Positions 1 to 7,505 of a DNA stretch of 10,590 nucleotides are shown here, in pieces (within the stretch, counting starts at the first letter, position 1; every line of letters starts with the position of its first letter). Source of the DNA: Verrucomicrobiota bacterium (GTDB taxonomy: Bacteria; Verrucomicrobiota; Verrucomicrobiia; Opitutales; Opitutaceae); the NCBI GenBank assembly GCA_023410155.1, contig JAEYQF010000129.1, positions 1-10,590 on the forward strand. The letters are read 5' to 3'. The notes below the pieces were generated by a model. That model was not told where the DNA came from. It saw nothing but the letters and a program-made list of their open reading frames with translations, and made no database searches. A program made the position numbers and the translations under genes.

Positions 1-840
1 CGCGCGAGCGAACTGGCCAACGCTCATCGCGTAGGTGAAAACGGGATACGCGTGATCGAACGCCAGCCCTCGGACCGCCGCGCAGCGCCCCGCTGGGACA
101 TCGTGCCGCCTGAGGCCGTCGATTCGCGCGTGCGTTTCCGCTGGCAGAACTATCCCGAAGCGCTCGCGGCGCTCGGCGGCGGCGAGAATGAGGGCGGCGT
201 GAGCTTCTGGCGCTTTCTCGGCAACACGCTGGTCGTCTGCGTGCTTGGCGTGATCGGCACGGTGCTCTCCAATGCGATCATCGCCTACGGCTTCGCGCGT
301 GTGAAGTGGCGCGGACGGGACGCGTTTTTCTCGCTCACCCTCGCGACGCTCATGGTGCCGTTTCCCGTGATGATGGTGCCGCTCTACGGCGTGTTTCGCG
401 AACTCGGCTGGATCGGCACGCTGCTGCCGCTGTGGGTGCCGGCGTTTTTTGGCAGCGCATTCAATATTTTCCTCATGCGCCAGTTCTTCCTCGGCATTGC
501 CGAGGAGTTGAGCGAGGCCGCGCGCATCGACGGCAGCAGCGAGTGGACGATCTTCTGGCGGATCATTCTGCCGCTCAGCAAACCCGTCCTCGCGGCGTCG
601 GCGGTGTTTCACTTCCTCTATGCGTGGAACGACTTCATGGGGCCGTATCTCTACCTCACGAAGAAGGAAACGTTCACGCTGTCGCTCGCGCTGCAGGCGT
701 ATCAGGCGCAGAACGGCGGCGTGCAGTGGCACTACCTGATGGCCGCCAGCACGGTGACGATTCTGCCCGTGATCGTGCTGTTTTTCTTCGCCCAACGGAC
801 GTTCATCCAGGGCATCGCCACCACCGGTTCAAAAAGCTGA
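1..840 (+). CDS. Carbohydrate ABC transporter permease, MalG type (5' end outside window)
   Basis: Inner-membrane permease subunit of a binding-protein-dependent sugar importer. The frame is open to the left edge, so 279 residues are visible and the true start lies upstream. The GTG at 52 is not a credible start, because the first membrane helix of this family would then be missing. Five hydrophobic segments are visible: FLGNTLVVCVLGVIGTVLSN, FFSLTLATLMVPFPVMMVP, LLPLWVPAFFGSAFNIFLM, VLAASAVFHFLYAW and STVTILPVIVLFFFA. Between the third and fourth sits the EAA loop that docks on the ATPase subunit, here EAARIDGSSEWTIFWRIILP, with the conserved EAA, the G four residues later and the terminal LP. 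The ending (TFIQGIATTG) is also MalG-like. A hydrophilic stretch precedes the usual W-x-NY-x-EAL motif (FRWQNYPEAL). The alpha-xylosidase gene follows on the same strand after 172 bases, which suggests the imported sugar is a xylose-containing oligosaccharide. The substrate is inferred from context only. Confidence 0.93.
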   Translation, partial: RASELANAHRVGENGIRVIERQPSDRRAAPRWDIVPPEAVDSRVRFRWQNYPEALAALGGGENEGGVSFWRFLGNTLVVCVLGVIGTVLSNAIIAYGFARVKWRGRDAFFSLTLATLMVPFPVMMVPLYGVFRELGWIGTLLPLWVPAFFGSAFNIFLMRQFFLGIAEELSEAARIDGSSEWTIFWRIILPLSKPVLAASAVFHFLYAWNDFMGPYLYLTKKETFTLSLALQAYQAQNGGVQWHYLMAASTVTILPVIVLFFFAQRTFIQGIATTGSKS

Positions 841-905
841 ACGACACGCGCATGGATTTCACCGCAATAATCGCGAAGCTAGGTGCGACCCGGTCCGCTC
901 GGTGT

Positions 906-960
906 CCCGACTCGGTCCGCCGTGGAGTCCGACGCGAGTCGGATATGGTGCCGAGTCGGG
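906..960. repeat. Nested inverted repeat (two-storey stem-loop) between permease and alpha-xylosidase genes
   Basis: CCCGACTCGG at 906-915 is perfectly complementary to CCGAGTCGGG at 951-960. Inside this outer stem, TCCGAC at 928-933 pairs perfectly with GTCGGA at 938-943 around the four-base loop GCGA, which fits the stable GNRA class if transcribed. No T-run follows, so it is not a standard intrinsic terminator. It occupies the middle of the 172-base gap 841-1012, where no gene is visible. It could be an intergenic repeat of the REP type or an mRNA-stability or processing element. Its function is unknown. Confidence 0.6.
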
Positions 961-1012
961 CTGCCCAGGGGCGCGACTCCTTTCCTAATCCGATCCCAAC
1001 CCCGATTTTCTC

Positions 1013-3325
1013 ATGAAGTTCACCGACGGCCAATGGTTGCTCCGACCCGGAGTCACGGCTCATTACGCGGCGGAAGCCCACACGATCACTGCTGAGGGCA
1101 GTAAACTCGTGGTGCACGCTCCCGTGCGTCCGATTCGTCATCGCGGCGACACGCTCCAGGGACCGTTGCTCACGGTGACGTTGAGCTCGCCGATGGCGGA
1201 TGTGGTCCGCGTGCGCATCGAGCATTTCGTCGGCGGCCATTTGAAAGGCCCGCACGTGCCGCTCGAAGTGCCGGCAGAAGTTCCCGCGAAGATCGCGGAA
1301 GACGAGCAGTCGGCAACCTTGACGGCGGGCGGACTCACCGTGCGCGTGAAGAAGCCGGGCTGGGAGCTCAGCTTTGAGAGCGGCGATCGTGTGCTGACGC
1401 GCAGCGGCTGGCGCGGCGTGGGCTACGTGCAGACGGTGGACGGCAAGGCCTACATGCATGACCAGCTCTCTCTCGGCGTGGGCGAGTGCGTTTACGGCCT
1501 CGGCGAGCGTTTCACGGCGTTCGTGAAGAACGGCCAGATCGTCGATTGCGAAAACAAAGACGGCGGCACGGCCTCGGAGCAGGCGTATAAGAACGTGCCG
1601 TTTTATCTGACGAATCGCGGCTACGGCGTGCTCGTGAACGAGTGCGCGCCGGTGTCGTTCGAAGTCGCGTCGGAGAAAGTCGCGCGCGTGCAGTTTTCGG
1701 TCGAGGGTGAGGCGCTCGAGTATTTCGTGATCCTCGGGCCGAACCCGAAGGACATCTTGCGCAAGCTCACCGCGCTAACGGGCCGGCCGGCGCTGCCGCC
1801 GCCGTGGAGTTTCGGTCTGTGGCTCTCGACCTCGTTTACGACGAATTACGACGAGGCGACCGTCACGAGCTTCATCGACGGCATGAAGCAGCGCGATCTG
1901 CCGCTGCACGTTTTCCACTTCGATTGCTTTTGGATGCGCGAGTTCGATTGGACGAACTTCGAGTGGGATCCGCGCGTGTTTCCCGATCCGGAGGGCATGC
2001 TGCGGCGCTTGCACGCGAAGGGCCTGAAGGTCTGCGTGTGGATCAATTCATATATCGGGCAACGCTCGCGGCTCTTCGCGGAGGGCGCGCAGAAAGACTA
2101 TTTCATCAAGCGCACGGACGGCTCCGTATGGCAGACCGATCTGTGGCAGCCGGGCATGGCGATCGTGGACTTCACGAATCCTGCCGCGCGCGAGTGGTTC
2201 GCAGGTCACATCAAGCGTCTGCTCGAGATGGGCGTCGATGCGATCAAGACGGATTTCGGCGAGCGCATCCCGAGCGAAGGCGTGGTTTACCACGATGGCT
2301 CGGATCCGGCCAAGATGCACAACTTCTATCCGATCATTTACAACGAGACCGTGTTTCGCGCGATCGAGGAGAAGCGCGGCGTGGGGGAGGCGGTGCTCTT
2401 CGCACGCTCGGCGTTCACGGGTGGACAAAAGTTTCCCGTGCACTGGGGCGGCGATTGCTGGTCGACGATGGAGTCGATGGCCGAGTCGCTGCGCGGCGGT
2501 CTCTCGCTGTGTCTGAGCGGTTTCGGTTTCTGGAGCCATGACATCGGCGGCTTTGAAGGCACGGCGCCGGCGTATATCTACAAACGCTGGGCGGCGTTTG
2601 GCCTGTTGTCGTCGCACAGCCGTCTGCATGGCAGCAGCAGCTATCGCGTGCCGTGGGCGTATGACGATGAGGCGTGCGACGTCGTTCGGTTCTTCACGAA
2701 ACTGAAGTGCCGCCTGATGCCGTATCTGTGGGCAAAGGCCGTGGAGGCGCACAAGGAAGGCGTGCCGACCATGCGCGCGATGTTGCTCGAGTTCCCCGAT
2801 GATCCTGCGTGCGACACGCTCGACCGCCAATACATGCTCGGCGACTCGTTGCTCGTCGCGCCGGTGTTCACGCAAGACGGTTCGGTGGACTACTATCTGC
2901 CGGCGGGAACGTGGACTCACTTACTCACAGGTGAAGTGCAAGAGGGCGGTCGCTGGCATCGCGGGAAATATAGCTTCATGGAGCTGCCACTCTTCGTCCG
3001 CGAAAACACGATCATCGCTCACGGATCACGTGACGGTGTTCCGGATTACGACTACCTCGATGACGTCACTTTTGAGGTCGGCGCCCTGGCTGACGGGGGC
3101 ACCGCTCGCGCAGAATTACTCAACAAGGACGGACAGGTTGCAGGTGTCTGCATAGCCTCACGCGCAAAGGACATCGTGCGCATCGAGGCGAAAGGCGCGG
3201 GGCTGAAGACGTGGAAGGTGCGGCTCCGCGGACGCGCGGTTGCGCAAGTGCTGGAAGGGAAGCAGTCCGGCGATGCTGTCCAGCCCATCGGAGCTTCCGG
3301 CGTGGTGCAGATGCGGATCGGTTAA
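1013..3325 (+). CDS. yicI: Alpha-xylosidase, glycoside hydrolase family 31 (YicI type)
   Basis: A retaining glycosidase that removes non-reducing alpha-linked xylose from xyloglucan fragments such as isoprimeverose. There is no signal peptide, so it should act in the cytoplasm on imported oligosaccharides. At 770 residues it matches E. coli YicI (772) from end to end. The N-terminus MKFTDGQWLLRPG aligns with the YicI start, which fixes this ATG. The order is an N-terminal beta-sandwich to about residue 250, a (beta/alpha)8 barrel to about residue 600, then C-terminal beta domains. The nucleophile is D414 in KTDFGERIP and the acid/base is D481 in HWGGDC. The residues that make the YicI -1 subsite fit xylose (F277, C307, F308, W345, K414 in YicI) appear as F275, C305, F306, W343 and K412, so xylosidase rather than glucosidase activity is likely. 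D183 matches the YicI loop Asp185, but the Trp of the YicI WNRDGG loop is Glu here (ENKDGG). There is no clear Shine-Dalgarno. Likely cotranscribed with the permease and closed by the terminator at 3353. Confidence 0.96.
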   Translation: MKFTDGQWLLRPGVTAHYAAEAHTITAEGSKLVVHAPVRPIRHRGDTLQGPLLTVTLSSPMADVVRVRIEHFVGGHLKGPHVPLEVPAEVPAKIAEDEQSATLTAGGLTVRVKKPGWELSFESGDRVLTRSGWRGVGYVQTVDGKAYMHDQLSLGVGECVYGLGERFTAFVKNGQIVDCENKDGGTASEQAYKNVPFYLTNRGYGVLVNECAPVSFEVASEKVARVQFSVEGEALEYFVILGPNPKDILRKLTALTGRPALPPPWSFGLWLSTSFTTNYDEATVTSFIDGMKQRDLPLHVFHFDCFWMREFDWTNFEWDPRVFPDPEGMLRRLHAKGLKVCVWINSYIGQRSRLFAEGAQKDYFIKRTDGSVWQTDLWQPGMAIVDFTNPAAREWFAGHIKRLLEMGVDAIKTDFGERIPSEGVVYHDGSDPAKMHNFYPIIYNETVFRAIEEKRGVGEAVLFARSAFTGGQKFPVHWGGDCWSTMESMAESLRGGLSLCLSGFGFWSHDIGGFEGTAPAYIYKRWAAFGLLSSHSRLHGSSSYRVPWAYDDEACDVVRFFTKLKCRLMPYLWAKAVEAHKEGVPTMRAMLLEFPDDPACDTLDRQYMLGDSLLVAPVFTQDGSVDYYLPAGTWTHLLTGEVQEGGRWHRGKYSFMELPLFVRENTIIAHGSRDGVPDYDYLDDVTFEVGALADGGTARAELLNKDGQVAGVCIASRAKDIVRIEAKGAGLKTWKVRLRGRAVAQVLEGKQSGDAVQPIGASGVVQMRIG

Positions 3326-3352
3326 CCGTAGAGAAACCGGAGCAAAGAAACT

Positions 3353-3382
3353 GCCAGTGCCCGACCCGGCACTGGCTTTTTT
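3353..3382 (+). terminator. Intrinsic terminator after the alpha-xylosidase gene
   Basis: GCCAGTGCC (3353-3361) pairs perfectly over 9 bases with GGCACTGGC (3368-3376), leaving a six-base loop. Six T residues follow at 3377-3382, and an A-rich stretch precedes the stem. It lies 28 bases after the alpha-xylosidase stop codon. It separates that transcription unit from the receptor gene, which must therefore have its own promoter between 3383 and 3604. Confidence 0.93.
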
Positions 3383-3433
3383 GCGCCCCAAGGATTGGTG
3401 CGCAAACGGGCGCTGTTCAGAAAAACGTCTCAA

Positions 3434-3445
3434 CTTAGCGTTAAA
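3434..3445. promoter_or_regulatory. Possible second, weaker LacI-type operator site
   Basis: CTTAGCGTTAAA matches 10 of 12 bases of the core TTTAGCGCTAAA of the palindrome that begins 52 bases downstream. The core-to-core distance is 57 bases. LacI-family repressors often use paired operators of unequal strength. The flanking arms of the palindrome are not conserved here, so this may be chance in an AT-rich stretch. Confidence 0.35.
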
Positions 3446-3485
3446 TTAAGCGGAAAAATATTGCCGGGCGGCAAATTAGCCTGAA

Positions 3486-3507
3486 GTAGGTTTAGCGCTA
3501 AACCTAC
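3486..3507. promoter_or_regulatory. Perfect 22-base palindrome, probable LacI-family operator for the receptor gene
   Basis: TAGGTTTAGCGCTAAACCTA, with one further G and C outside, is a perfect palindrome centred on the CG between 3496 and 3497. An even palindrome with a central CG and A/T-rich inner arms is typical of LacI-family operators. It lies 98 bases upstream of the receptor start codon, in the only regulatory gap of that unit, and a LacI-family gene follows the receptor. The pairing of this site with that regulator is an inference. I saw no other copy of the core at the alpha-xylosidase or regulator starts. No convincing -35/-10 pair could be assigned in 3383-3604. Confidence 0.78.
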
Positions 3508-3524
3508 CCGCTTTCCGGAAAAGA

Positions 3525-3555
3525 ACCCCTTTGCCCCGCTTTTTACCCCTTTGCC
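3525..3555. repeat. Direct repeat ACCCCTTTGCC, two copies 20 bases apart
   Basis: ACCCCTTTGCC occurs exactly at 3525-3535 and again at 3545-3555. The 20-base period is close to two helical turns, so a dimeric protein could bind both copies on one face. The stretch is C/T-rich on the coding strand. It lies between the palindrome and the receptor start codon. No binding protein can be named. Confidence 0.5.
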
Positions 3556-3589
3556 TGCGTGGCGTCGTCCGCGCGCGCAAGAACGACAG

Positions 3590-3600
3590 TAAACCTACCC
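3590..3600 (+). repeat. Second copy of the palindrome's right arm, just before the receptor start codon
   Basis: TAAACCTACCC here repeats 3499-3509 exactly: nine bases of the palindrome's right arm plus the two C residues after it. It ends four bases before the ATG at 3605, where a Shine-Dalgarno sequence would be expected and none is seen. It could be an operator half-site. It could also be an RNA element able to pair with the palindrome's left arm (GTAGGTTTA, 3486-3494) if transcription starts upstream of that arm. Confidence 0.5.
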
Positions 3601-3604
3601 TAAC

Positions 3605-6600
3605 ATGCACAAAAAGATGCAAGCCCGTGGCGTGCTGGCCCTGTATTCAGCACTCACACTCGGGTCCGGTCTTGCCTGGGCGCAAACTGCGCCCGCGGCG
3701 AGCTCGGCTCCCTCCTCGGATGATGAAACGATCGTTCTCTCGCCGTTCGTCATCGAGAGTTCGCAGGACGATGGGAAATACCGTGCCACCGAAACCCTCG
3801 GTGGGTCCCGCATCCGCACCAACCTCCGTGACATTGCCTCGCCCTTCAGCGTGGTGACGTCGCAGTTTCTGCAGGACACAGGCTCCACGGATAACCAATC
3901 GCTGCTGACTTACACCACCAGCACCGAAGTGGGCGGCCTGCTCGGAAACTGGGGCGGCTTCGGGAACTCCCAGGGCGTGAGCGATCGCGGCTCCCTCATT
4001 TCCCCGCAACGCAACACGCGCGTGCGTGGATTGGACGAAGCAGACAACACCCGGAACTTCTTCCTGACGGATATTCCGTGGGACAGCTACAACGTCGAAC
4101 GCGTGGAAATCCAGCGCGGGCCCAACTCGATCCTCTTCGGCGTCGGCAGCCCGGCAGGTATCATCAACACCAGCACGGTGCAGGCCCGTTTCGACGGCAA
4201 CCGTGGCAAAGTTGAGAACCAGTTCGGCAAGTTCAACTCGCTCCGCTGGTCCGCTGACTACAATCTCGAGTTGATCGACGACCTGCTGGCGATCCGCTTC
4301 GCCGGCGTGGTCGATAACCAGAAATACCGCCAGGAGCCCGCCTTCGAGAAGGACCGTCGCGGCTATGTGACGGCGACCTTCCAGCCGCAGGTGTTCCCCA
4401 AGGAGTGGGCCGGCAAGCTGGATGTCCGCGCCACCTATGAGCGCGCCAAGATCACGGGCAATCGCCCCCGCATCCTTCCTCCTGAGGACGCGATCTCGCT
4501 CTGGTTCGAGGATGCCGGTGGCGACGGCGTGAATGACCTGCTCGGCTACGGCCAGCGCGTTTATGATCCCTTCCTCTGGAGTCAGACAGGCGGCGGCGAT
4601 GTCACCCGCGCTACGACGGCAGTCGCGCAGCAGACCGTGCTGAACCCGCTGCCCTATCAGCCCGGCATGGCCTCCGTGGACGGTGGCGCCCTGAACAATG
4701 GTGGCATCGGTTTCTGGTTCATGAACGGCGACTCGCGGCCGTTCTTCACCTCCCGGCAATCTCCTCGCGCGCACCCCGGCGCTCTGGATGCCAGCGGCAA
4801 CGTCGACAATGCAATCGGCATCCTCTACGCCACCCCGCTTCGCGTCGGTGGCATGAATGCCTACTCCATCAGCGTCGATAAGATCGACGAGCTGGAAGGG
4901 CGCCCCTCGCGCTTTCCGCTGGCGAGCCGTGGATACTACAAGGATCAGTCGCTCAGCGACGCCACGATCTTCGATTTCTACAATCACCTCATCGACGGCG
5001 ACAACAAGCGTGAGCACCAGAAGTGGGACGCCACGAATATCTCGATCGCCCAGACCTTCCTCGACAATCGCGTCGGCGTGGAGCTCGTCTACGATGAGCA
5101 GAACTACTCCGAATGGCGCACGGGGGCGACTTGGAGCCGGCCCTACATCTCGGTGGACGTTAACAAGAACCTGCAACATCAGCTCTCCCAGTATACCCGC
5201 ACGGTGAACAACCTGCTCGATACGAGCACCTATACGGTTTACGGGTTTACGCCGACCGACGACCAGCCCTACGCGAATGCGATGGCTGGAGCCGCGTTCA
5301 CCGGCGGTGGCTTCGAGCGCAACAATCGCACCGATCGCAACCGCGAGAACTACCGCATGACGCTCTTCGGTGAGATTCGCGCCGAGGACTTCCTCTCACG
5401 CGGTTCGACTTTGGCCACCATCCTGGGAAACCACCGCTTCACGGGTCTGCTTTCGCGTGAAGATCGCTGGGAAGCCCAGACGCAATGGGTGCCGAGCGCG
5501 GTGCCGTATGATTGGGCCTATTCCCTCTCGGTTTCCGGTGAGGACACCAATCTCACGGGTGCGACGCGCGGCGTCACTCCGATCATCTACCTCAGTGATC
5601 CGCTGTTTGATCGGTCCTCAGCGCATGGTCTCAACCTCGGTCCGATCCAGACCTATTATAATCCGTCCGGTGTTTACTCGGTCGACTATTTCAAGACCGA
5701 GTGGCTCCCCTCGCGTAATCCGGCCGACGCCTCTTATGTCGATCCCGGTGCGCCTTGGACGAATTTCCTCGGCGAGGCTACCGGCGTCCAGGCGGATAAT
5801 CCGTTCAACTACACGGGCCGCACCAACGCACAGGTCACGATGCTCAACGCCGATGACGGCGACTTATCCCAGTTGGTGACCAACTACGACGTCGTCGAGC
5901 AGAGGATCGATTCCAAGGGCTTGGTTTGGCAGGGTCATCTCTTCGGTGGGAATATCGTTCCGACCGTCGGGTGGCGCGAAGACAAGCTCGCCACTTACAC
6001 GGCCACCGGTGCGCAGGACGCGACGGGCATCGCCTCGACCAAAGTCGGCAATACCACTCGCGTGCTGCAGAACACGGGCCGCACCACCACGTGGGGTATC
6101 GTCGGCCACATGCCGGCTTCCATCATGAAAAACGTGCCGATCCTCTCCGGCATCAGCGCTTACTACAACCACGGCGAAAACACCCGGGTCGAGTCGCGCT
6201 ACAACTATGATGGCAACCCGCTGGACAACGCGACCGCCGAAAGTCAGGACTACGGCATCGTTCTGAGCCTGGTCGACGACAAGCTCAACGTGAAGGTCGG
6301 TAAGTTCAAAACCAAGGTGAAGAACGCCAATCTCCCCGGCGGCTCTTCCATCCTCGGTGGCAACCAATACTACCTCTATAACCTGGAGGCTTGGGCGACC
6401 GCCAACACCCTCATGTATGCCTTCGGCCGGTCGGGCCTCGATCCCAACCAGGCCTGGCACTGGAACTGGGCGCTGGTCGACGACAATGCCTGGGGCAACG
6501 AAAACACGACCTACGCTCCGAGCACGGACCTGTTCAATAATCACCCCAGCTCCGTGGCTCAACTCGCGGCCATGGATGACTGGATGGCCACCGTTGATCA

Positions 6601-7444
6601 GCAGTTCTTCTCGAACTACGCGATCCCGGCAGACATCCCGTCCCTCAAGAGCGCCTACGAATCGTGGCGTGCGACGGGTAACATCCAGCCGCTCATCGCG
6701 GCGGCCGGGGCCAGCGGCTTCCAGGTGGGCACCTACACGACTGGGTTCTCGTCCCAAAACAACGGCCGCATCAATGGCATCAATCCGAACGGCACGATCG
6801 ACAACACCTCGGAAGGTTACGAATTCGAGGTGAACTACACGCCGGTCTCGAATTGGAACATCCAGATCAATGCGGCCAAGACCAACGCCTATCGCGAGAA
6901 CCTCGGTGCACCGATGCTGGCGTTTATCGAGCAGCAATGGGCCAAGCTGCAGGGCCCCGCTGGTGACATCCGTTTGTGGTGGGGTGGCGACAACACAATC
7001 CGCCGCTACTACTCGGACAACATCATCTCCGCGGTGGAGTTCCAGCGGGAGTCAATCGGCTTCCAGGTGCCGGAGCTGCGCCCGTGGCGCGTCGGTGCGA
7101 TCTCGAACTACAGCTTCAAGGAAGGCTCGCTGAAAGGCTTCAACGTCGGCGGCGCGTTCCGCTGGGAGGACAAGCAGATCCTCGGTTACGGCCTGAAAGA
7201 CGATGCCTCGGGTCTCGATGTCACCAAGCCGATCCACGGCGATTCCGAAGAGCACTTCGACCTCTGGATCGGTTACAATCGGAAGCTCACCTCGAAGCTC
7301 TCGTGGCGCATTCAGCTCAACCTGCGCAACGTCGGCGAAAGCGTCGGCCTCACCCCGATCTCCGTTAATCCGGACGGTGTGGTGGCCGCGCAACGCATCA
7401 CGGAAGGCATGAGCTGGACCCTGACGAACACGTTCTCCTTCTGA
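3605..7444 (+). CDS. TonB-dependent outer-membrane receptor, probably for an oligosaccharide
   Basis: An outer-membrane beta-barrel that imports a ligand into the periplasm using energy from TonB-ExbBD. The signal peptide runs from M1 to A26 (hydrophobic core VLALYSALTLGSGLA) with a likely cut after AWA, before Q27. A TonB-box-like ETIVL lies at residues 41-45. The plug domain follows (GSRIRTNLRDIASPFSVVTS, then ERVEIQRGPNSILFGVGSPA near residue 170-185). The remaining roughly 1080 residues are the barrel, ending in TLTNTFSF with the terminal Phe expected of barrel-assembly substrates. At 1279 residues it is larger than classical siderophore receptors (about 650-800), implying long extracellular loops, and it resembles the large receptor families of Opitutaceae. 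No SusD-like partner is next to it. The carbohydrate role is inferred from the alpha-xylosidase, ABC permease and LacI neighbours. A start at M5 (3617) is possible, since neither site has a Shine-Dalgarno. A perfect palindrome upstream suggests repressor control. Confidence 0.95.
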   Translation: MHKKMQARGVLALYSALTLGSGLAWAQTAPAASSAPSSDDETIVLSPFVIESSQDDGKYRATETLGGSRIRTNLRDIASPFSVVTSQFLQDTGSTDNQSLLTYTTSTEVGGLLGNWGGFGNSQGVSDRGSLISPQRNTRVRGLDEADNTRNFFLTDIPWDSYNVERVEIQRGPNSILFGVGSPAGIINTSTVQARFDGNRGKVENQFGKFNSLRWSADYNLELIDDLLAIRFAGVVDNQKYRQEPAFEKDRRGYVTATFQPQVFPKEWAGKLDVRATYERAKITGNRPRILPPEDAISLWFEDAGGDGVNDLLGYGQRVYDPFLWSQTGGGDVTRATTAVAQQTVLNPLPYQPGMASVDGGALNNGGIGFWFMNGDSRPFFTSRQSPRAHPGALDASGNVDNAIGILYATPLRVGGMNAYSISVDKIDELEGRPSRFPLASRGYYKDQSLSDATIFDFYNHLIDGDNKREHQKWDATNISIAQTFLDNRVGVELVYDEQNYSEWRTGATWSRPYISVDVNKNLQHQLSQYTRTVNNLLDTSTYTVYGFTPTDDQPYANAMAGAAFTGGGFERNNRTDRNRENYRMTLFGEIRAEDFLSRGSTLATILGNHRFTGLLSREDRWEAQTQWVPSAVPYDWAYSLSVSGEDTNLTGATRGVTPIIYLSDPLFDRSSAHGLNLGPIQTYYNPSGVYSVDYFKTEWLPSRNPADASYVDPGAPWTNFLGEATGVQADNPFNYTGRTNAQVTMLNADDGDLSQLVTNYDVVEQRIDSKGLVWQGHLFGGNIVPTVGWREDKLATYTATGAQDATGIASTKVGNTTRVLQNTGRTTTWGIVGHMPASIMKNVPILSGISAYYNHGENTRVESRYNYDGNPLDNATAESQDYGIVLSLVDDKLNVKVGKFKTKVKNANLPGGSSILGGNQYYLYNLEAWATANTLMYAFGRSGLDPNQAWHWNWALVDDNAWGNENTTYAPSTDLFNNHPSSVAQLAAMDDWMATVDQQFFSNYAIPADIPSLKSAYESWRATGNIQPLIAAAGASGFQVGTYTTGFSSQNNGRINGINPNGTIDNTSEGYEFEVNYTPVSNWNIQINAAKTNAYRENLGAPMLAFIEQQWAKLQGPAGDIRLWWGGDNTIRRYYSDNIISAVEFQRESIGFQVPELRPWRVGAISNYSFKEGSLKGFNVGGAFRWEDKQILGYGLKDDASGLDVTKPIHGDSEEHFDLWIGYNRKLTSKLSWRIQLNLRNVGESVGLTPISVNPDGVVAAQRITEGMSWTLTNTFSF

Positions 7445-7451
7445 GCGATTC

Positions 7452-7479
7452 GGAGGGCGGCGGTCCCACGCCGTCCTCC
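7452..7479 (+). terminator. First hairpin after the receptor gene
   Basis: Bases 7452-7462 pair with 7469-7479 over 11 positions, ten Watson-Crick and one G-U, around a six-base loop. It begins seven bases after the receptor stop codon. Only a short, interrupted T-rich stretch follows (GCATTTAGTTAGTT), so it may act together with the next hairpin or protect the mRNA 3' end. Confidence 0.6.
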
Positions 7480-7505
7480 TGCATTTAGTTAGTTGTCCTA
7501 GAAAG

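Noticed and set aside
52..54. GTG at 52 as start of the permease gene
   Set aside because: The frame is open to base 1, and a start here would remove the first membrane helix that MalG-type permeases have.
306..1016. Plus-strand open frame overlapping the permease and the following gap
   Set aside because: It is out of frame with the permease, rich in R/A/H, and without any domain. It stays open only because of base composition.
2048..2920. Minus-strand open frame opposite the alpha-xylosidase gene
   Set aside because: Antisense to a full-length enzyme with all catalytic residues, and with no recognisable domain.
3461..3492. Possible sigma-70 promoter with TTGCCG as -35 box before the palindrome
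   Set aside because: The spacing to TAGGTT is 20 bases and the -10 match is poor. TTGCC is better explained as part of the short inverted repeat TTGCC/GGCAA (3461-3474).
3647..5179. Minus-strand open frame of 510 codons opposite the receptor gene
   Set aside because: Its protein has no recognisable domain and the receptor on the plus strand is certain. Long antisense frames are common where third codon positions are GC-rich.
5864..6937. Minus-strand open frame of 357 codons opposite the receptor gene
   Set aside because: Same reason: antisense to a certain gene, with low-complexity V/R/G/D-rich composition and no motif.
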